From: Lachnoclostridium sp.
Lineage (GTDB): Bacteria > Bacillota > Clostridia > Lachnospirales > Lachnospiraceae
Assembly: GCA_023664665.1 (NCBI GenBank)
Contig: JAMPEY010000005.1
Span: 35,809-99,808, forward strand
DNA length: 64,000 nt
Reading direction: 5' to 3'
Shown here: positions 52,596-62,335 of the stretch, in pieces
Position numbering within the stretch: the first letter of the stretch is position 1
Layout: each line of letters starts with the position of its first letter
Notes under the pieces: model-generated
Database searches by the model: none
The model's input: the letters and a program-made list of their open reading frames with translations, nothing else
What the model was told of the DNA's origin: nothing
Program-made: the position numbers and the translations under genes

Positions 52596-52946
52596 TTAGT
52601 TAGCAGGAGTTGCCATTTTGTTTAACTCATTCTGCATCAATACCCATGCTACGATGCCAAGACCGAACAGGCAGAGAATCAGGTAAAGAATCTTGTTGTC
52701 GCTAACGGGCTGACCGTGGCTCTGCTGTGCGGTAGCAATTTTCTCGCCCTGCTTGTAAGCCCAGTACCAATTGTAGATACCACAGGTAACCAGAGTGAGC
52801 ACAAGCGCCAAAACGCCGGAAGGACCATCAGTGCCTGCAGCAGTGTTGGTATCATCTGTCAGGCAAACATACCAATAAAGACTGTAGATACCACAGGTAC
52901 AGAGGGACAGAATGATACACAATGCAAGGTTTCTCTCTTTGATCAT
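52596..52946 (-). CDS. DUF4234 membrane protein
   Basis: The 116-residue protein has three hydrophobic helices with the DUF4234 repeats LCTCGIYSLYWYVCL and LVTCGIYNWYWAYKQGE, and a third helix near residues 88-105. It stands directly before the DUF2752 gene, and the pair probably form one small membrane unit. Its ribosome site on the minus strand is AAAGGAGA. Confidence 0.85.
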   Translation of the reverse strand: MIKERNLALCIILSLCTCGIYSLYWYVCLTDDTNTAAGTDGPSGVLALVLTLVTCGIYNWYWAYKQGEKIATAQQSHGQPVSDNKILYLILCLFGLGIVAWVLMQNELNKMATPAN

Positions 52947-53098
52947 TTTTAAAATCTCCTTTGAAGTATAAAATTTTTATAAACATTTCCTAAACTAGTA
53001 TATATTACAGAACGCATTCTGTCAATAGGAATTTTGGAAAAATTTACTTCTCTCAGAGAGATGAAGAAAAGGAAATACATGATTGGAGGGCATGAAAA

Positions 53099-53245
53099 AT
53101 GGATATTAGAATGGGATGGGTGAATACATATACTTATAAAAGCAGAAATCAAAACAATAGCCAGAATAAAGGTGTTGCATTATTTGACCGGGTTGGAGTT
53201 GCAACAGCATCAGATACCAAGCAGAGAGAGGAAGAATTGAAATAA
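53099..53245 (+). CDS. Small hypothetical protein
   Basis: A 48-codon open frame follows GGAGGG seven to eight bases upstream. The product begins MDIRMGWVNTYTYKSRNQNN and ends in a charged tail (KQREEELK). It has no signal or membrane segment and is rich in Asn and Gln. The good ribosome site is the main support, and no function is known. Confidence 0.5.
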   Translation: MDIRMGWVNTYTYKSRNQNNSQNKGVALFDRVGVATASDTKQREEELK

Positions 53246-53322
53246 GAAAATTTAACGAAAAATTCAGTTTTCAAAAACCATTGTCCGATGTATAATAAAA
53301 GTGATGAAAGAGGGTGATATGT

Positions 53323-54123
53323 TTGAATACGACAGAGCAGACACACCAACAAGATTTAGAGCGTCTGAGATTGTTCCGCTATATGGACGACGATTTTATG
53401 ACCGCCTGCCTTGCGGATAATTTTGAGGGTATTGAACTGATACTGCGGATTGTCTTAAGGAAAAAGGGCATAAAGATTAAATCGGTTCGGACGCAGGAGG
53501 TGTTGAAGAACTTACAGGGGCGTTCCGCTACGTTAGATGTCCATGCGGTGGACAGTGACAAAAAAGAGTTTGACGTTGAAATTCAGAGGAAAGACTCAGG
53601 GGCAGGCGCAAAAAGGGCAAGGCATAACAGCAGCTTATTGGACGCACATATATTAAAGCCCGGAGAAGAAACGGATGATATTCCCGACAGCTACGTTATT
53701 TTTATAACCGAAAACGATGTAATGAAAGGGAACCAGCCAATTTATCCGGTAGAGAGATATGTTACCATCGGGGAAAAGAAAGTATTGTTTGGTGACGGAT
53801 CACATATAATATATGTCAATGGTAAATATAGGGGCGATGACGAAATTGGTAAGTTAATGCACGATTTTTCATGCACCGATCCCGATGATATGAATTATGA
53901 GGCTCTTGCTAAAAAAGCGAGGTACTTCAAGCAGGACGAGAAAGGAGTAAAAGCCATGTGCAAAATGCTGGAGGATATGAGAAATGAAAAAGAGAAAGAA
54001 GTCAGAATAGCTAATGCTCTTTGCATGATTAAAGACGGAGAATTGTCATTAGAAAAAATTGCATTATATTCTGGGTTACCGCTTGAAGAAGTTAAAGAGT
54101 TAGCAACACCAGTTATGGCATAA
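53323..54123 (+). CDS. PD-(D/E)XK nuclease-family transposase-like (Rpn-type) protein
   Basis: The TTG at 53323 has AGAGGG eight bases upstream; a GTG at 53314 is the alternative. The 266-residue protein has FRYMDDDFMTACLADN at the start, then a PD-(D/E)XK core: GRSATLDVHAVDSDKKEFDVEIQRK (D near 69 and ExQ), RARHNSSLLDAHIL, YVIFITENDVMKG. This is the recombination-promoting nuclease/PF12784 group, common in Lachnospiraceae in many copies. The family cuts DNA and may promote recombination. No terminal repeats were found around it, so it is not clearly mobile. Confidence 0.85.
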   Translation: MNTTEQTHQQDLERLRLFRYMDDDFMTACLADNFEGIELILRIVLRKKGIKIKSVRTQEVLKNLQGRSATLDVHAVDSDKKEFDVEIQRKDSGAGAKRARHNSSLLDAHILKPGEETDDIPDSYVIFITENDVMKGNQPIYPVERYVTIGEKKVLFGDGSHIIYVNGKYRGDDEIGKLMHDFSCTDPDDMNYEALAKKARYFKQDEKGVKAMCKMLEDMRNEKEKEVRIANALCMIKDGELSLEKIALYSGLPLEEVKELATPVMA

Positions 54124-54155
54124 TAAGAAATTGAGTAATCTATTAACAGCGTAAA

Positions 54156-54194
54156 GGCGCATGGAACAGTAAATGTAAACCATGCGCCTTTTTT
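54156..54194 (+). terminator. Terminator after the Rpn-type gene
   Basis: GGCGCATGG (54156-54164) and CCATGCGCC (54180-54188) are perfect nine-base arms followed by TTTTTT. Confidence 0.85.
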
Positions 54195-54604
54195 GCACCC
54201 AAAAGGAGGTACATTTTTCTGATACCTGTAATCAAAGTGTAGAGGACAGATTAAAATGTGTCATTCTCCATGATTTAGAACATGGGAAACAAGGCAAAAC
54301 AAGAAAAGGTGATGAAAAATGATGAATAAGTCCTTGATAAGTTGCAACAGGTTCTGCTAAGTGAGATATCATGTTATTGGTGTAACGGATTGTAAGGTCA
54401 ATCCGATAAGAATATCTCCGACAGAACCACCACAATAATTCCATAGAGTTGAATTTGGATGCAATAATCGGGGAAGTCATTTTTAGCGTAAATCACTGCG
54501 GTATAGAAATATATGTGCGAATATGGCGTGGGAGATATTGACAGTACCTGTGGAATGATTGTTTGGGAGCATAGAAATTTTTATAATTATATTAATATTG
54601 CAAT
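54195..54604. other. Gene-poor 410-base stretch
   Basis: No convincing gene was found. The minus strand has an 82-codon frame (54232-54480) without a ribosome site or recognisable family, and the plus strand is broken by stops. It may hold decayed coding sequence. Confidence 0.4.
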
Positions 54605-54958
54605 TTATTTATCCTGCCTATACTGCAGATAATGTGTAACATCCGCAAATTCCCGCAAAATGCGAACAGCGCTTTCTCGGGAGCGTTTATCCATGGAACT
54701 TAAAATTTCCAGCAGCATATCGGTTTCAAATCCATTGTCCTTCCCTCGGACAAGATAGTCTGCGGACACATTCATCGCAGTGCAGATTTTATATAAAGTT
54801 TTGGCAGTAACGCCTTTTCGCCCACTTTCCACAGCAGCCAGAAAGCTTTCTGATATATCACAGCGTTCGCTGAATTCCGCCTGTGTCATTTGGTAAACCT
54901 CACGAATTTCACGGATTCGCAGTCCGACAATTAAGTTAAAATCTTTGTCAAGTTCCAT
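54605..54958 (-). CDS. XRE-family transcriptional regulator
   Basis: The ATG at 54958 follows AAGG on the minus strand; the open frame extends further into the operator region and is not used. The 117-residue protein has a Cro/C1 HTH (residues 10-65: LRIREIREVYQMTQAEFSERC, SESFLAAVESGRKGVTAKTLYKI) and a C-terminal helical tail (DMLLEILSSMDKRSRESAVRIL). It is divergent from the cohesin-protein gene. Four copies of an ATATTCnATAGA motif lie between them, so it most likely controls both directions. Confidence 0.9.
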   Translation of the reverse strand: MELDKDFNLIVGLRIREIREVYQMTQAEFSERCDISESFLAAVESGRKGVTAKTLYKICTAMNVSADYLVRGKDNGFETDMLLEILSSMDKRSRESAVRILREFADVTHYLQYRQDK

Positions 54959-55015
54959 AAAATCACCAACCTTCTTGATTTTTAATAAGTATAACAAAGG
55001 AAATATATACCAATT

Positions 55016-55115
55016 ATATTCCATAGAATAGAGAAAAATATTCAATAGAGTTTAAAATTTAGAATTTGATCTTATAATACATATTCTATAGAATAGGAAA
55101 ATATATTCTATAGAG
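55016..55115. promoter_or_regulatory. Four-copy XRE operator array
   Basis: Copies of ATATTC(T/C/A)ATAGA(A/G) occur at 55016-55030, 55038-55050, 55081-55095 and 55103-55115. The third copy holds a perfect 14-base palindrome, TATTCTATAGAATA (55082-55095). The last copy abuts the -35 of the forward promoter. Confidence 0.7.
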
Positions 55116-55144
55116 TTGACACGGAAAAGAAGATATGCTATCTT
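55116..55144 (+). promoter_or_regulatory. Promoter of the surface-protein cluster
   Basis: TTGACA (55116-55121) and TATCTT (55139-55144) are 17 bases apart. The fourth operator copy ends at the base before the -35. Confidence 0.7.
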
Positions 55145-55180
55145 AAATGAAGTAAAAAATTTTAGGAGGGAATAGTAACT

Positions 55181-56737
55181 ATGAGAAAAACTTTTGGAGT
55201 ACTTTTGACTGTTCTATGGGCATTTCTGATGATGCCAACAGTCTCCTATGCCGCAACGGAAAGCACCACAATGTCTGTTGTGGCGGACAGGACAACGCTG
55301 AATCCCGGAGATGTTGTTAATTTTGACATTGTCTTGGGTAAAGTCCAAGAATTAGGGGGACTGCAATATGAGCTGGACATTCCGGAGGGCTTAACGCCCA
55401 TTCCGAACAGCTTTAAAACATCGGAAGCGTTTAATGAAGAGGTGAGGGATAAACAATATGATTTGACCATCCCGAGAACGGATTATGCAGGCGGACAACT
55501 GCTGGGAATGTGGACTCCTAAAGCATTAAATACGGGCGAAGTATATCTCTATAGCGGAGACAGTTTGTGTATCTTGCAGTTCTCCTGTACTGTGAATGCA
55601 GATGCTTCTTTGGGAGAAAAAAGTGTAACATTGAAGGAAGTGGAGTGCATCGATAAGCTAGTAAATTTGCTTGATGTAAGAGTGACCCCGGCTACACTTA
55701 CGGTGGAAAAGGCAAAAGTTTCCGTATCCGGCGTTTCTTTAGATAGGACAACGCTTACCTTAACGGATGGAGAAACTGCGAAGCTGACTGCGACCATTGC
55801 TCCTCCTGATGCGGATGACAAAGCTGTGACATGGAGCAGCGACAATACTTCCGTGGCTACTGTTGCTGCGGACGGAACCGTGACAGCGGTAAAGGCAGGT
55901 ACAGCAAAGATTACAGCCAGCACCAAGGATGGCGGTAAGACAGCCTCCTGCGCCGTGACGGTAAATTGCAGCCATACAATGACAAAGACAGAGGCAGTAG
56001 CACCTGATTGTGTTAAGAGCGGTAATGTAGAGTATTATACTTGCAGCAAGTGCAATAAAAAGTATACAGATGCGGCAGGCACAACAGAAATCACTAATGT
56101 TGTGCTGATGGCTAAAGGACATGCAGGAACGGAAACAAGTCATGATGCGGACAGCCATTGGAAGATATGTGAGGTATGCGGTACTAAGTTTGACGAGAGC
56201 GCGCACAGTTATACATGGAAGGTGGATTTGGCTGCTACGGAGGATACAACCGGCTTGAAGCATGAAGAGTGTGCCTGCGGTGTAAAGCGCAATGAAAATA
56301 CTGTGATAGAGAAATTAGACCATATGCATATCGGTATTGAAAGACATAGCGCGGTTGCAGCGACCTGTACAAAAAAGGGCAATATTGAGTATTGGACCTG
56401 TGCCAGCGTTAAGTGTCAGGGAAAATACTATGGGGATGCAGACTGCCAGATAGAAGTGGAAGATGTGGAGACTCCCATAAATCCGGAAAATCATGTCTAT
56501 GATAATGACTCAGATGAAATATGTAATCTGTGTGGCTATAAGAGGGAAATTCCAGAGGACGATGATGACACTAGTGATGCAACACCAGCTTCCGCAGTGG
56601 CACAGACAACTCCGGCAGTTTCGCCCAAGACCGGGGAAGCAAGGCAGATGTCATTGATGCTTGGAATTATTATAGTGGCAGGCATGGCTTTTGCTGTAGA
56701 ATGGATTGTTTGCCGTAAAAAGCAATCCCAGAAGTAG
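55181..56737 (+). CDS. Wall-anchored protein with cohesin-like and Big_2 domains
   Basis: AGGAGGG precedes the ATG. The 518-residue protein has a signal peptide (cleavage after about residue 24), a cohesin-like domain (about 28-172: VVADRTTLNPGDVVNFDIVL, LGGLQYELDIPEGL, GDSLCILQFSCTVNADAS), one Big_2 Ig-like domain (about 178-263: SLDRTTLTLTDGETAKLTAT), and three Cys/His-rich units with CSKC, CEVCG and CNLCG pairs (265-455). A sorting signal closes it: SPKTG (481), hydrophobic helix, and RKKQSQK. SPKTG replaces LPxTG. The cohesin assignment rests on sequence pattern and on the dockerin encoded in the next gene. Confidence 0.82.
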   Translation: MRKTFGVLLTVLWAFLMMPTVSYAATESTTMSVVADRTTLNPGDVVNFDIVLGKVQELGGLQYELDIPEGLTPIPNSFKTSEAFNEEVRDKQYDLTIPRTDYAGGQLLGMWTPKALNTGEVYLYSGDSLCILQFSCTVNADASLGEKSVTLKEVECIDKLVNLLDVRVTPATLTVEKAKVSVSGVSLDRTTLTLTDGETAKLTATIAPPDADDKAVTWSSDNTSVATVAADGTVTAVKAGTAKITASTKDGGKTASCAVTVNCSHTMTKTEAVAPDCVKSGNVEYYTCSKCNKKYTDAAGTTEITNVVLMAKGHAGTETSHDADSHWKICEVCGTKFDESAHSYTWKVDLAATEDTTGLKHEECACGVKRNENTVIEKLDHMHIGIERHSAVAATCTKKGNIEYWTCASVKCQGKYYGDADCQIEVEDVETPINPENHVYDNDSDEICNLCGYKREIPEDDDDTSDATPASAVAQTTPAVSPKTGEARQMSLMLGIIIVAGMAFAVEWIVCRKKQSQK

Positions 56738-56751
56738 AGAATGACAGGACA

Positions 56752-56788
56752 AAGGGACTGCTCTTTTACGGGGCGGTCCCTTATTGTT
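56752..56788 (+). terminator. Weak terminator between the two surface-protein genes
   Basis: AAGGGACTGC (56752-56761) pairs with GCGGTCCCTT (56773-56782) with one wobble, followed by only ATTGTT. Read-through is likely, allowing lower expression of the giant gene. Confidence 0.5.
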
Positions 56789-56905
56789 AAAGATAACAAA
56801 GTATTGTGGGCTTGTAGGGAAAGAAACAAGAAAGGGATAAGGTTGAAAAAAGTTTTCGGCCTCCTTGATTTGAGTGTCTGCGAAAGCGGACAGATGGGAG
56901 CAGAA

Positions 56906-59900
56906 ATGATAATGAGAAAATTTAGACGGATATTTGCATGGGTGTTGGCAGTAATTTTATTCTGTAGTCAGGTATCTATCCAGACATTGGCTCAGGGGGA
57001 ACTGCAGAATATTTCCGCAGCGGAAGTAGCAATAGCAGAGACTATGAATGCAACAGAGGCAATAGAAGCAATAGAAACAGCAGAGGCGGCAGAAGATGCA
57101 TCTAATATACCAGCAACGGAAACAGTGGAAGCCACAACAGAGGTAACTGAAATTGAAACAGAATCGGATGCATTGATAACAGATGCAACAACAGAATTTA
57201 TGCCTATGGTTAGCGATTCTGACGAGATGTTTTTTATGGCACTTGATGATGGCGAGGAAGTCTCTCGTCTGGAATGGCTGAAAGCCCTAACTAATGTTTT
57301 TCAAATGTCGGTGGAGGAGGACAATTACCCTGATAATTATTATTCGGACATAGATGCGACTTCTGAAGACTATTATGATGTTATGTTGGCCACAGAGTTT
57401 GGTCTGGTGGATGTGGAAGCCGGAGAGGCGTTGCGCCCTAATGAGGCGGCAACCAGAGAATTTGCGGCTCATACACTGAATTTGTGTTTAGGATATCTAT
57501 TGGATACGGAGTCAGGATACACTTTTCAAGATGCATCCTCGGCAATCTATCCAGACGATATTCAAATTGCTGTAAACAGGGGCTGGTTTGCCCTGCAAAA
57601 CGGCAATTTTCTGCCACAGCAGCCCATTACAGCAGCCGAACGAGACAAGATGCTTCAGGATGCTCGGGAAGTCAAGGCGGCGGAAATAATTGATTCCGAT
57701 TATAGCGGTTCCTATCAATTTGTATCAGATGTCATTGTAGTTCCAGAAGGCACAAGGGTTGAACTGACGGACGAAAACCAGCTGACCATATATGACTGTT
57801 CGGTAATCTTGAAAGCAGGGGACAAATTTGGCATTGTTTATGATGGATTTCCTGTGGTACACAGAGTGGAGCAGATTGCCCTATCGGAAAACCGTACCAT
57901 CGTTACTTTCTCCAATGTGGCTACTCAGGATGCTTTTGTGAACATTGATGTCCAAGGAAATCAAGAGGCAGATTTGACCCAATTGCAGGTTGTGGGGGAA
58001 AATGCAGAATTACAGTATATTGTTGGAGGGACTGAGGAGCAGAATTGGGAGGACGGTCAGAAGTTTTACAGTCTGGAATTGGTTGGCGAGCAGGAAATTA
58101 GCGCTGTAGAGATTACACAGTTTTATGATATTCCAGAGAATGTTAGAAGAGGCTATGAGATTGAACCGGGCAAGAAGATTGAATTGGTATGTAAGGTCAG
58201 TGGAGTCAAATATGACTACCAAGTGGACAAATCAGGGGTTTATGTAGGTTTGAATGCGAAAGTAAGCTTGCAATGCAATGTAGAGGCAGATGTATTGGAA
58301 GCATCTGGCATAGAGAAGACGGTTTCAATGTATAAAGCTCCGGTGGGCTGTGTTGGATTTCTGACAGGGGATGTGGAATTAAAATTTGGAGGTAAGTGTT
58401 CTTTTGTTCAGGATAGTAAAGTATCTATGGGTGTCAAATACACAGTACAAGACGGATTTCGCCTTGTGAAAAGTTTTCAGAAAGAAGCTTTCACGATTTC
58501 TACAGAAGCAGAAGTTTCGATGGGTGTAAAACTGGCATTTAAGATAAACTATGGAGTGATGGAAGGTAGTATTTATGCCCGATTTGGAGCAAAAGCGCGT
58601 GTAAAAGCAAAATCATATTCTGATGGAAAAATTCCTACCACATGTGCGGATGTTGGGGCGTGGTTATTTATGGATGTTGGTTGTCAGGTAAAAGTCGATT
58701 TGTGGTTAATTAAAGTGGAATGGAAAGAAGAAAAAAATATATTTAATGAAAACAATAGTCCGGTGAGGGTTTATTTTCACTTTGATGATGGTCAGTCGGT
58801 ACAAGTATGCGGAAGAAAGAGTTCTGGTGATGCGGGAGAGTCCGGCGAGGATGTCACCCCCGGGAATAGAAAATATTACACACCAATTAATTCACAATAT
58901 GGTTTTTCCAATCTGAACAGCGGAACAACACTAGAAGGTGAGCCCTTTGCAATATTTGAGTATAGTTTGGACAAGAAAGATCAAGCAACCATCACTAAAT
59001 ATAATGGAAATGTGTCCGCATTGAACATACCAGATACATTGGATGGTCATAGTGTGGTTGGGATTGGCGAGAAAGTATTTGCTCATAATTCGAAGTTGAG
59101 AATGGTTGTTATTTCAGATAGCATAACAAGTATAGGAGCAGGCGCATTTGGGCAATGTGAAAATTTATCTAGCGTTAAATTACCTAAGTCTTTGAAGACA
59201 ATGGGAGCCCATGCTTTTTATAATTGTGATAATCTGAAAGAGGTAGAGATACCCAAAAGCCTAACAGAAACTAGTTCGGCTTATATATATGAATTTGCCT
59301 ATAATTATCAGTATGGTCCATTTTTTGGATGTGACAATTTAAAAAGTATTATATTTGAAGAGGGGACAACAAAGATTGCTAAAGGGCTTTTTGCAAATTG
59401 TCCAGGTATAGAGTCTATCACGATTCCAGATACAGTCACTAGTATAGCGGAAAGCGCATTTTTCAAATGTAACAATTTAAAAAATGTAATGTTTTCAGAT
59501 GCGATTACAACAATAGATAAAAACGCTTTTTATCAATGCAGCAGTCTTTCAAATGTAAAACTACCGGAGAAATTGGAATATTTGGGATATATGGCATTTG
59601 GAGATTGCGACAGTATAAGTAGTATTGAGATTCCGCAAAAGCTATCAAGTGCTGGGGTTGAGTCGATATGGTTGGGCGGAGGTCCTAACTATAGAGATGG
59701 AGGACCATTTACATATTGTGACAATTTAAAAGAAGTAGTGTTTGAGGAAGGAACAACAAAGATTGCTGATAACCTATTAACATGGTGCGAAAATTTAGAG
59801 ACAGTACAGATTCCAGATAGTGTTACAGTTATTAATAGTTCAGCTTTCCAAAATTGTTGGAATTTAAAAACTATAGATCTTCCATCTACCATTATAAGTA

Positions 59901-62239
59901 TCGGACCATATGCCTTTAGAAATTGTTATGCATTAGAAGAGATTATTTTGCCGGATTCCTTGAGGAGTATTGGAGAGGGATCGTTTAATAATTGTGATTC
60001 TTTGACATCTATAGAAATACCTAAGAGTCTAAAATCCATATGGTATTCCAGCTATTCGGAAGGTCCATTTACGCATTGTGATAAACTAAAGGAAGTCAGG
60101 TTTGAAGAAGGAACTACAACTATTGTTATGAGTATATTAGAGAACTGTTATTTTGTAGAAAAAGTTATTATACCAAATACAGTAACCCAAATAGAAAGCG
60201 GGGCATTTAGTAACTGTCAGCATTTGACGGATATAGTTATTCCGAATTCTGTAGAAAAAGTAGGAAACCGTGTTTTTGAGTATTGCTATTCGCTAGAAAA
60301 TATTACATTGTCCAATGTGTTGGAACTTGGAACAGACATTTTTTCACAATGTAAAAACTTAAAAGAGGTGATATTACCTCAAAATATAACTTATATACCG
60401 ATGAGAACATTTGAAAATTGTGTTCAGTTGGAGCAGATTGATATTCCGGAATCTGTTATTGGCATAAATTCTTATGCTTTTAAAAATACAGGGTTGATGC
60501 AGATAAATTTGCCCGAAAATACCCAAAACATAGGAACCGGCGCATTCCAAAACTGCACAGCATTGACAAAGGTGACTATGGGCAATCAGGTAAAGGTCAT
60601 TGGTAATTATGCATTTAACAATTGTGATGCGTTAACAGATGTGCGACTGCCAGACAGCGTAACTTCTCTGGGAACTCATGTATTTGAGGATTGTGAGTTG
60701 CTGGGCGGAGTGATGCTGGGAACAGGAATAACCAAGATTCCTGCATATGCATTTAATCTTTGCCCATCTTTGGAAAAAATAGTTCTGCCCTATCAGACGG
60801 GTACAGTGGATGATAATGCATTTACCAACTGTGTAAAGTTAAAGGAACTGACGGTTCCTCGAGCCGTGACAAACATTGGCAATGCTTTTAGCTATCCAAT
60901 CAAGATGACGGTGTATGGCGTTTCCGGAACTTATGCAGAAGAATGGGCAAACAATGTGAATGCGACCTTTGTCGCTCAGGAAAAGCCTGCTACATCTGTG
61001 ACATTGAGAGAGACTTCTGTGACGGTAAATATAGGAAGCAACAAGACTCTGCTTATGACCATAGCACCTGCAGATTTTACGGACGAAGTGACATGGAAGA
61101 GTAGCAATACTTCTGTAGCCACGGTTTCAGATTCCGGTGTAGTTACAGCAAAGGCATTGGGAGAAGCCCAGATTCAGGTCAATGTAGGAAATGTGCGTGC
61201 ATCCTGCAAAGTAACGGTGCGGCAGCCGGTGACATCCATCAGCCTGAACAAAACCAGCTATTCCATGGAGGCGGAGCAAACCTATACGCTGAAGGCAACG
61301 GTGTCCCCTAGTAATGCAAATGACAAGTCTGTTGCATGGAGTTCCTCCGATGAGAGTGTCGCTACAGTGGATGCCATGGGAAAGGTTACGGCGCTGCGCA
61401 AGGGTAACGCAGTCATCACAGCAACAGCACAGGATGGCAGCGGAATATCAAAAAGCTGCAGTCTTACCGTGACAAATACAATTCATAAATGCAATGAGGT
61501 GGCAGCAATGGAAAGTCCTCATAACTATGAAAACAACTGCAGCGATGTGTGGATTTATACGCTGGCAGGAGCAAATAAGATTGCAGTGACCTTTGATGCA
61601 AGAACTGAAGTGGAGGATGGGTTTGACTTTATTTATCTTTATGATGCTTCGGGCAAGGAAATCGGAAAGTATACCGGAAAGAGTCTTGCAGGACAGACCA
61701 TATCTCTTGAGGGTAACACCATTAAAGTGAAACTGGTTTCCGACAAGGCAGGCGAGAATTGGGGATTTAAGGTGAGCAGTGTAGAGCAAAGGAAAGAGGC
61801 GAAAGCCATAACCGGTGTGATTAACTGCCGTGCGCCCGGCAATACCCAGATGACCATCCAGCTGCTCGATGCAGGCGGCAGGGAAATAGCCCAGACTAAG
61901 GTGAGCGGAAACGGTTCAGAGTATGCGCTGGAAGATGTAGCCGCAGGCACCTATACGCTGAGGGTAAGTAAAACCAACTGTGTATCCCGGGATTACAAAA
62001 TCACGCTGGGGGAAGAAACCCAGCAGATGGATATGGAACTGTGCCTTGTGGGAGATACAAGTAAGGATGGTAAAATCAGTGTTCAGGACAATAGGATGGT
62101 TTATAACCACATCGCAGGAATCAAAAAGCTTGAAGGTTATGACTTTCTGGTTGGAGATGTGAATGGGGATGGTAAAATCAGTGTTCAGGACAATAGGATG
62201 ATTTATAACCATATCGCAGGCATAAAGGCATTATGGTAA
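56906..62239 (+). CDS. Giant secreted BspA-like protein with SLH-like, Big_2, CUB-like and dockerin domains
   Basis: GGGAG lies five bases before the ATG at 56906, directly ahead of a signal peptide (MIMRKFRRIFAWVLAVILF). The 1,777-residue protein has a Glu/Ala/Thr-rich linker (30-110), an SLH-like region (about 121-255), a beta-rich unknown region (255-690), about 25 leucine-rich LRR_5/BspA repeats (about 700-1345), two Big_2 domains (1360-1438, 1440-1523), a CUB-like domain (1529-1628), a carboxypeptidase-regulatory-like domain (1635-1703), and a C-terminal type I dockerin (1710-1777) with two calcium loops DTSKDGKISVQDNRMVYNH and DVNGDGKISVQDNRMIYNH. The dockerin should bind the cohesin of the upstream wall protein. 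BspA repeats commonly mediate adhesion. Confidence 0.85.
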   Translation: MIMRKFRRIFAWVLAVILFCSQVSIQTLAQGELQNISAAEVAIAETMNATEAIEAIETAEAAEDASNIPATETVEATTEVTEIETESDALITDATTEFMPMVSDSDEMFFMALDDGEEVSRLEWLKALTNVFQMSVEEDNYPDNYYSDIDATSEDYYDVMLATEFGLVDVEAGEALRPNEAATREFAAHTLNLCLGYLLDTESGYTFQDASSAIYPDDIQIAVNRGWFALQNGNFLPQQPITAAERDKMLQDAREVKAAEIIDSDYSGSYQFVSDVIVVPEGTRVELTDENQLTIYDCSVILKAGDKFGIVYDGFPVVHRVEQIALSENRTIVTFSNVATQDAFVNIDVQGNQEADLTQLQVVGENAELQYIVGGTEEQNWEDGQKFYSLELVGEQEISAVEITQFYDIPENVRRGYEIEPGKKIELVCKVSGVKYDYQVDKSGVYVGLNAKVSLQCNVEADVLEASGIEKTVSMYKAPVGCVGFLTGDVELKFGGKCSFVQDSKVSMGVKYTVQDGFRLVKSFQKEAFTISTEAEVSMGVKLAFKINYGVMEGSIYARFGAKARVKAKSYSDGKIPTTCADVGAWLFMDVGCQVKVDLWLIKVEWKEEKNIFNENNSPVRVYFHFDDGQSVQVCGRKSSGDAGESGEDVTPGNRKYYTPINSQYGFSNLNSGTTLEGEPFAIFEYSLDKKDQATITKYNGNVSALNIPDTLDGHSVVGIGEKVFAHNSKLRMVVISDSITSIGAGAFGQCENLSSVKLPKSLKTMGAHAFYNCDNLKEVEIPKSLTETSSAYIYEFAYNYQYGPFFGCDNLKSIIFEEGTTKIAKGLFANCPGIESITIPDTVTSIAESAFFKCNNLKNVMFSDAITTIDKNAFYQCSSLSNVKLPEKLEYLGYMAFGDCDSISSIEIPQKLSSAGVESIWLGGGPNYRDGGPFTYCDNLKEVVFEEGTTKIADNLLTWCENLETVQIPDSVTVINSSAFQNCWNLKTIDLPSTIISIGPYAFRNCYALEEIILPDSLRSIGEGSFNNCDSLTSIEIPKSLKSIWYSSYSEGPFTHCDKLKEVRFEEGTTTIVMSILENCYFVEKVIIPNTVTQIESGAFSNCQHLTDIVIPNSVEKVGNRVFEYCYSLENITLSNVLELGTDIFSQCKNLKEVILPQNITYIPMRTFENCVQLEQIDIPESVIGINSYAFKNTGLMQINLPENTQNIGTGAFQNCTALTKVTMGNQVKVIGNYAFNNCDALTDVRLPDSVTSLGTHVFEDCELLGGVMLGTGITKIPAYAFNLCPSLEKIVLPYQTGTVDDNAFTNCVKLKELTVPRAVTNIGNAFSYPIKMTVYGVSGTYAEEWANNVNATFVAQEKPATSVTLRETSVTVNIGSNKTLLMTIAPADFTDEVTWKSSNTSVATVSDSGVVTAKALGEAQIQVNVGNVRASCKVTVRQPVTSISLNKTSYSMEAEQTYTLKATVSPSNANDKSVAWSSSDESVATVDAMGKVTALRKGNAVITATAQDGSGISKSCSLTVTNTIHKCNEVAAMESPHNYENNCSDVWIYTLAGANKIAVTFDARTEVEDGFDFIYLYDASGKEIGKYTGKSLAGQTISLEGNTIKVKLVSDKAGENWGFKVSSVEQRKEAKAITGVINCRAPGNTQMTIQLLDAGGREIAQTKVSGNGSEYALEDVAAGTYTLRVSKTNCVSRDYKITLGEETQQMDMELCLVGDTSKDGKISVQDNRMVYNHIAGIKKLEGYDFLVGDVNGDGKISVQDNRMIYNHIAGIKALW

Positions 62240-62335
62240 ACTGAAAGCGTGAATAAATTTCACTTGCTTTGAACGAAAATTAAGGGACAGTACATTAGCT
62301 GGGTTCCTGTAAGAAAGGAAAGGGTATAGTAAAAT

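Noticed and set aside
54232-54480. Minus-strand 82-codon open frame.
   Set aside because: It has no ribosome site, no recognisable family and unusual composition, and lies in a stretch broken on the other strand.
56741-56905. The 55-codon upstream extension of the giant dockerin gene.
   Set aside because: It crosses a hairpin and lacks a ribosome site, while the signal peptide and GGGAG site place the start at 56906.
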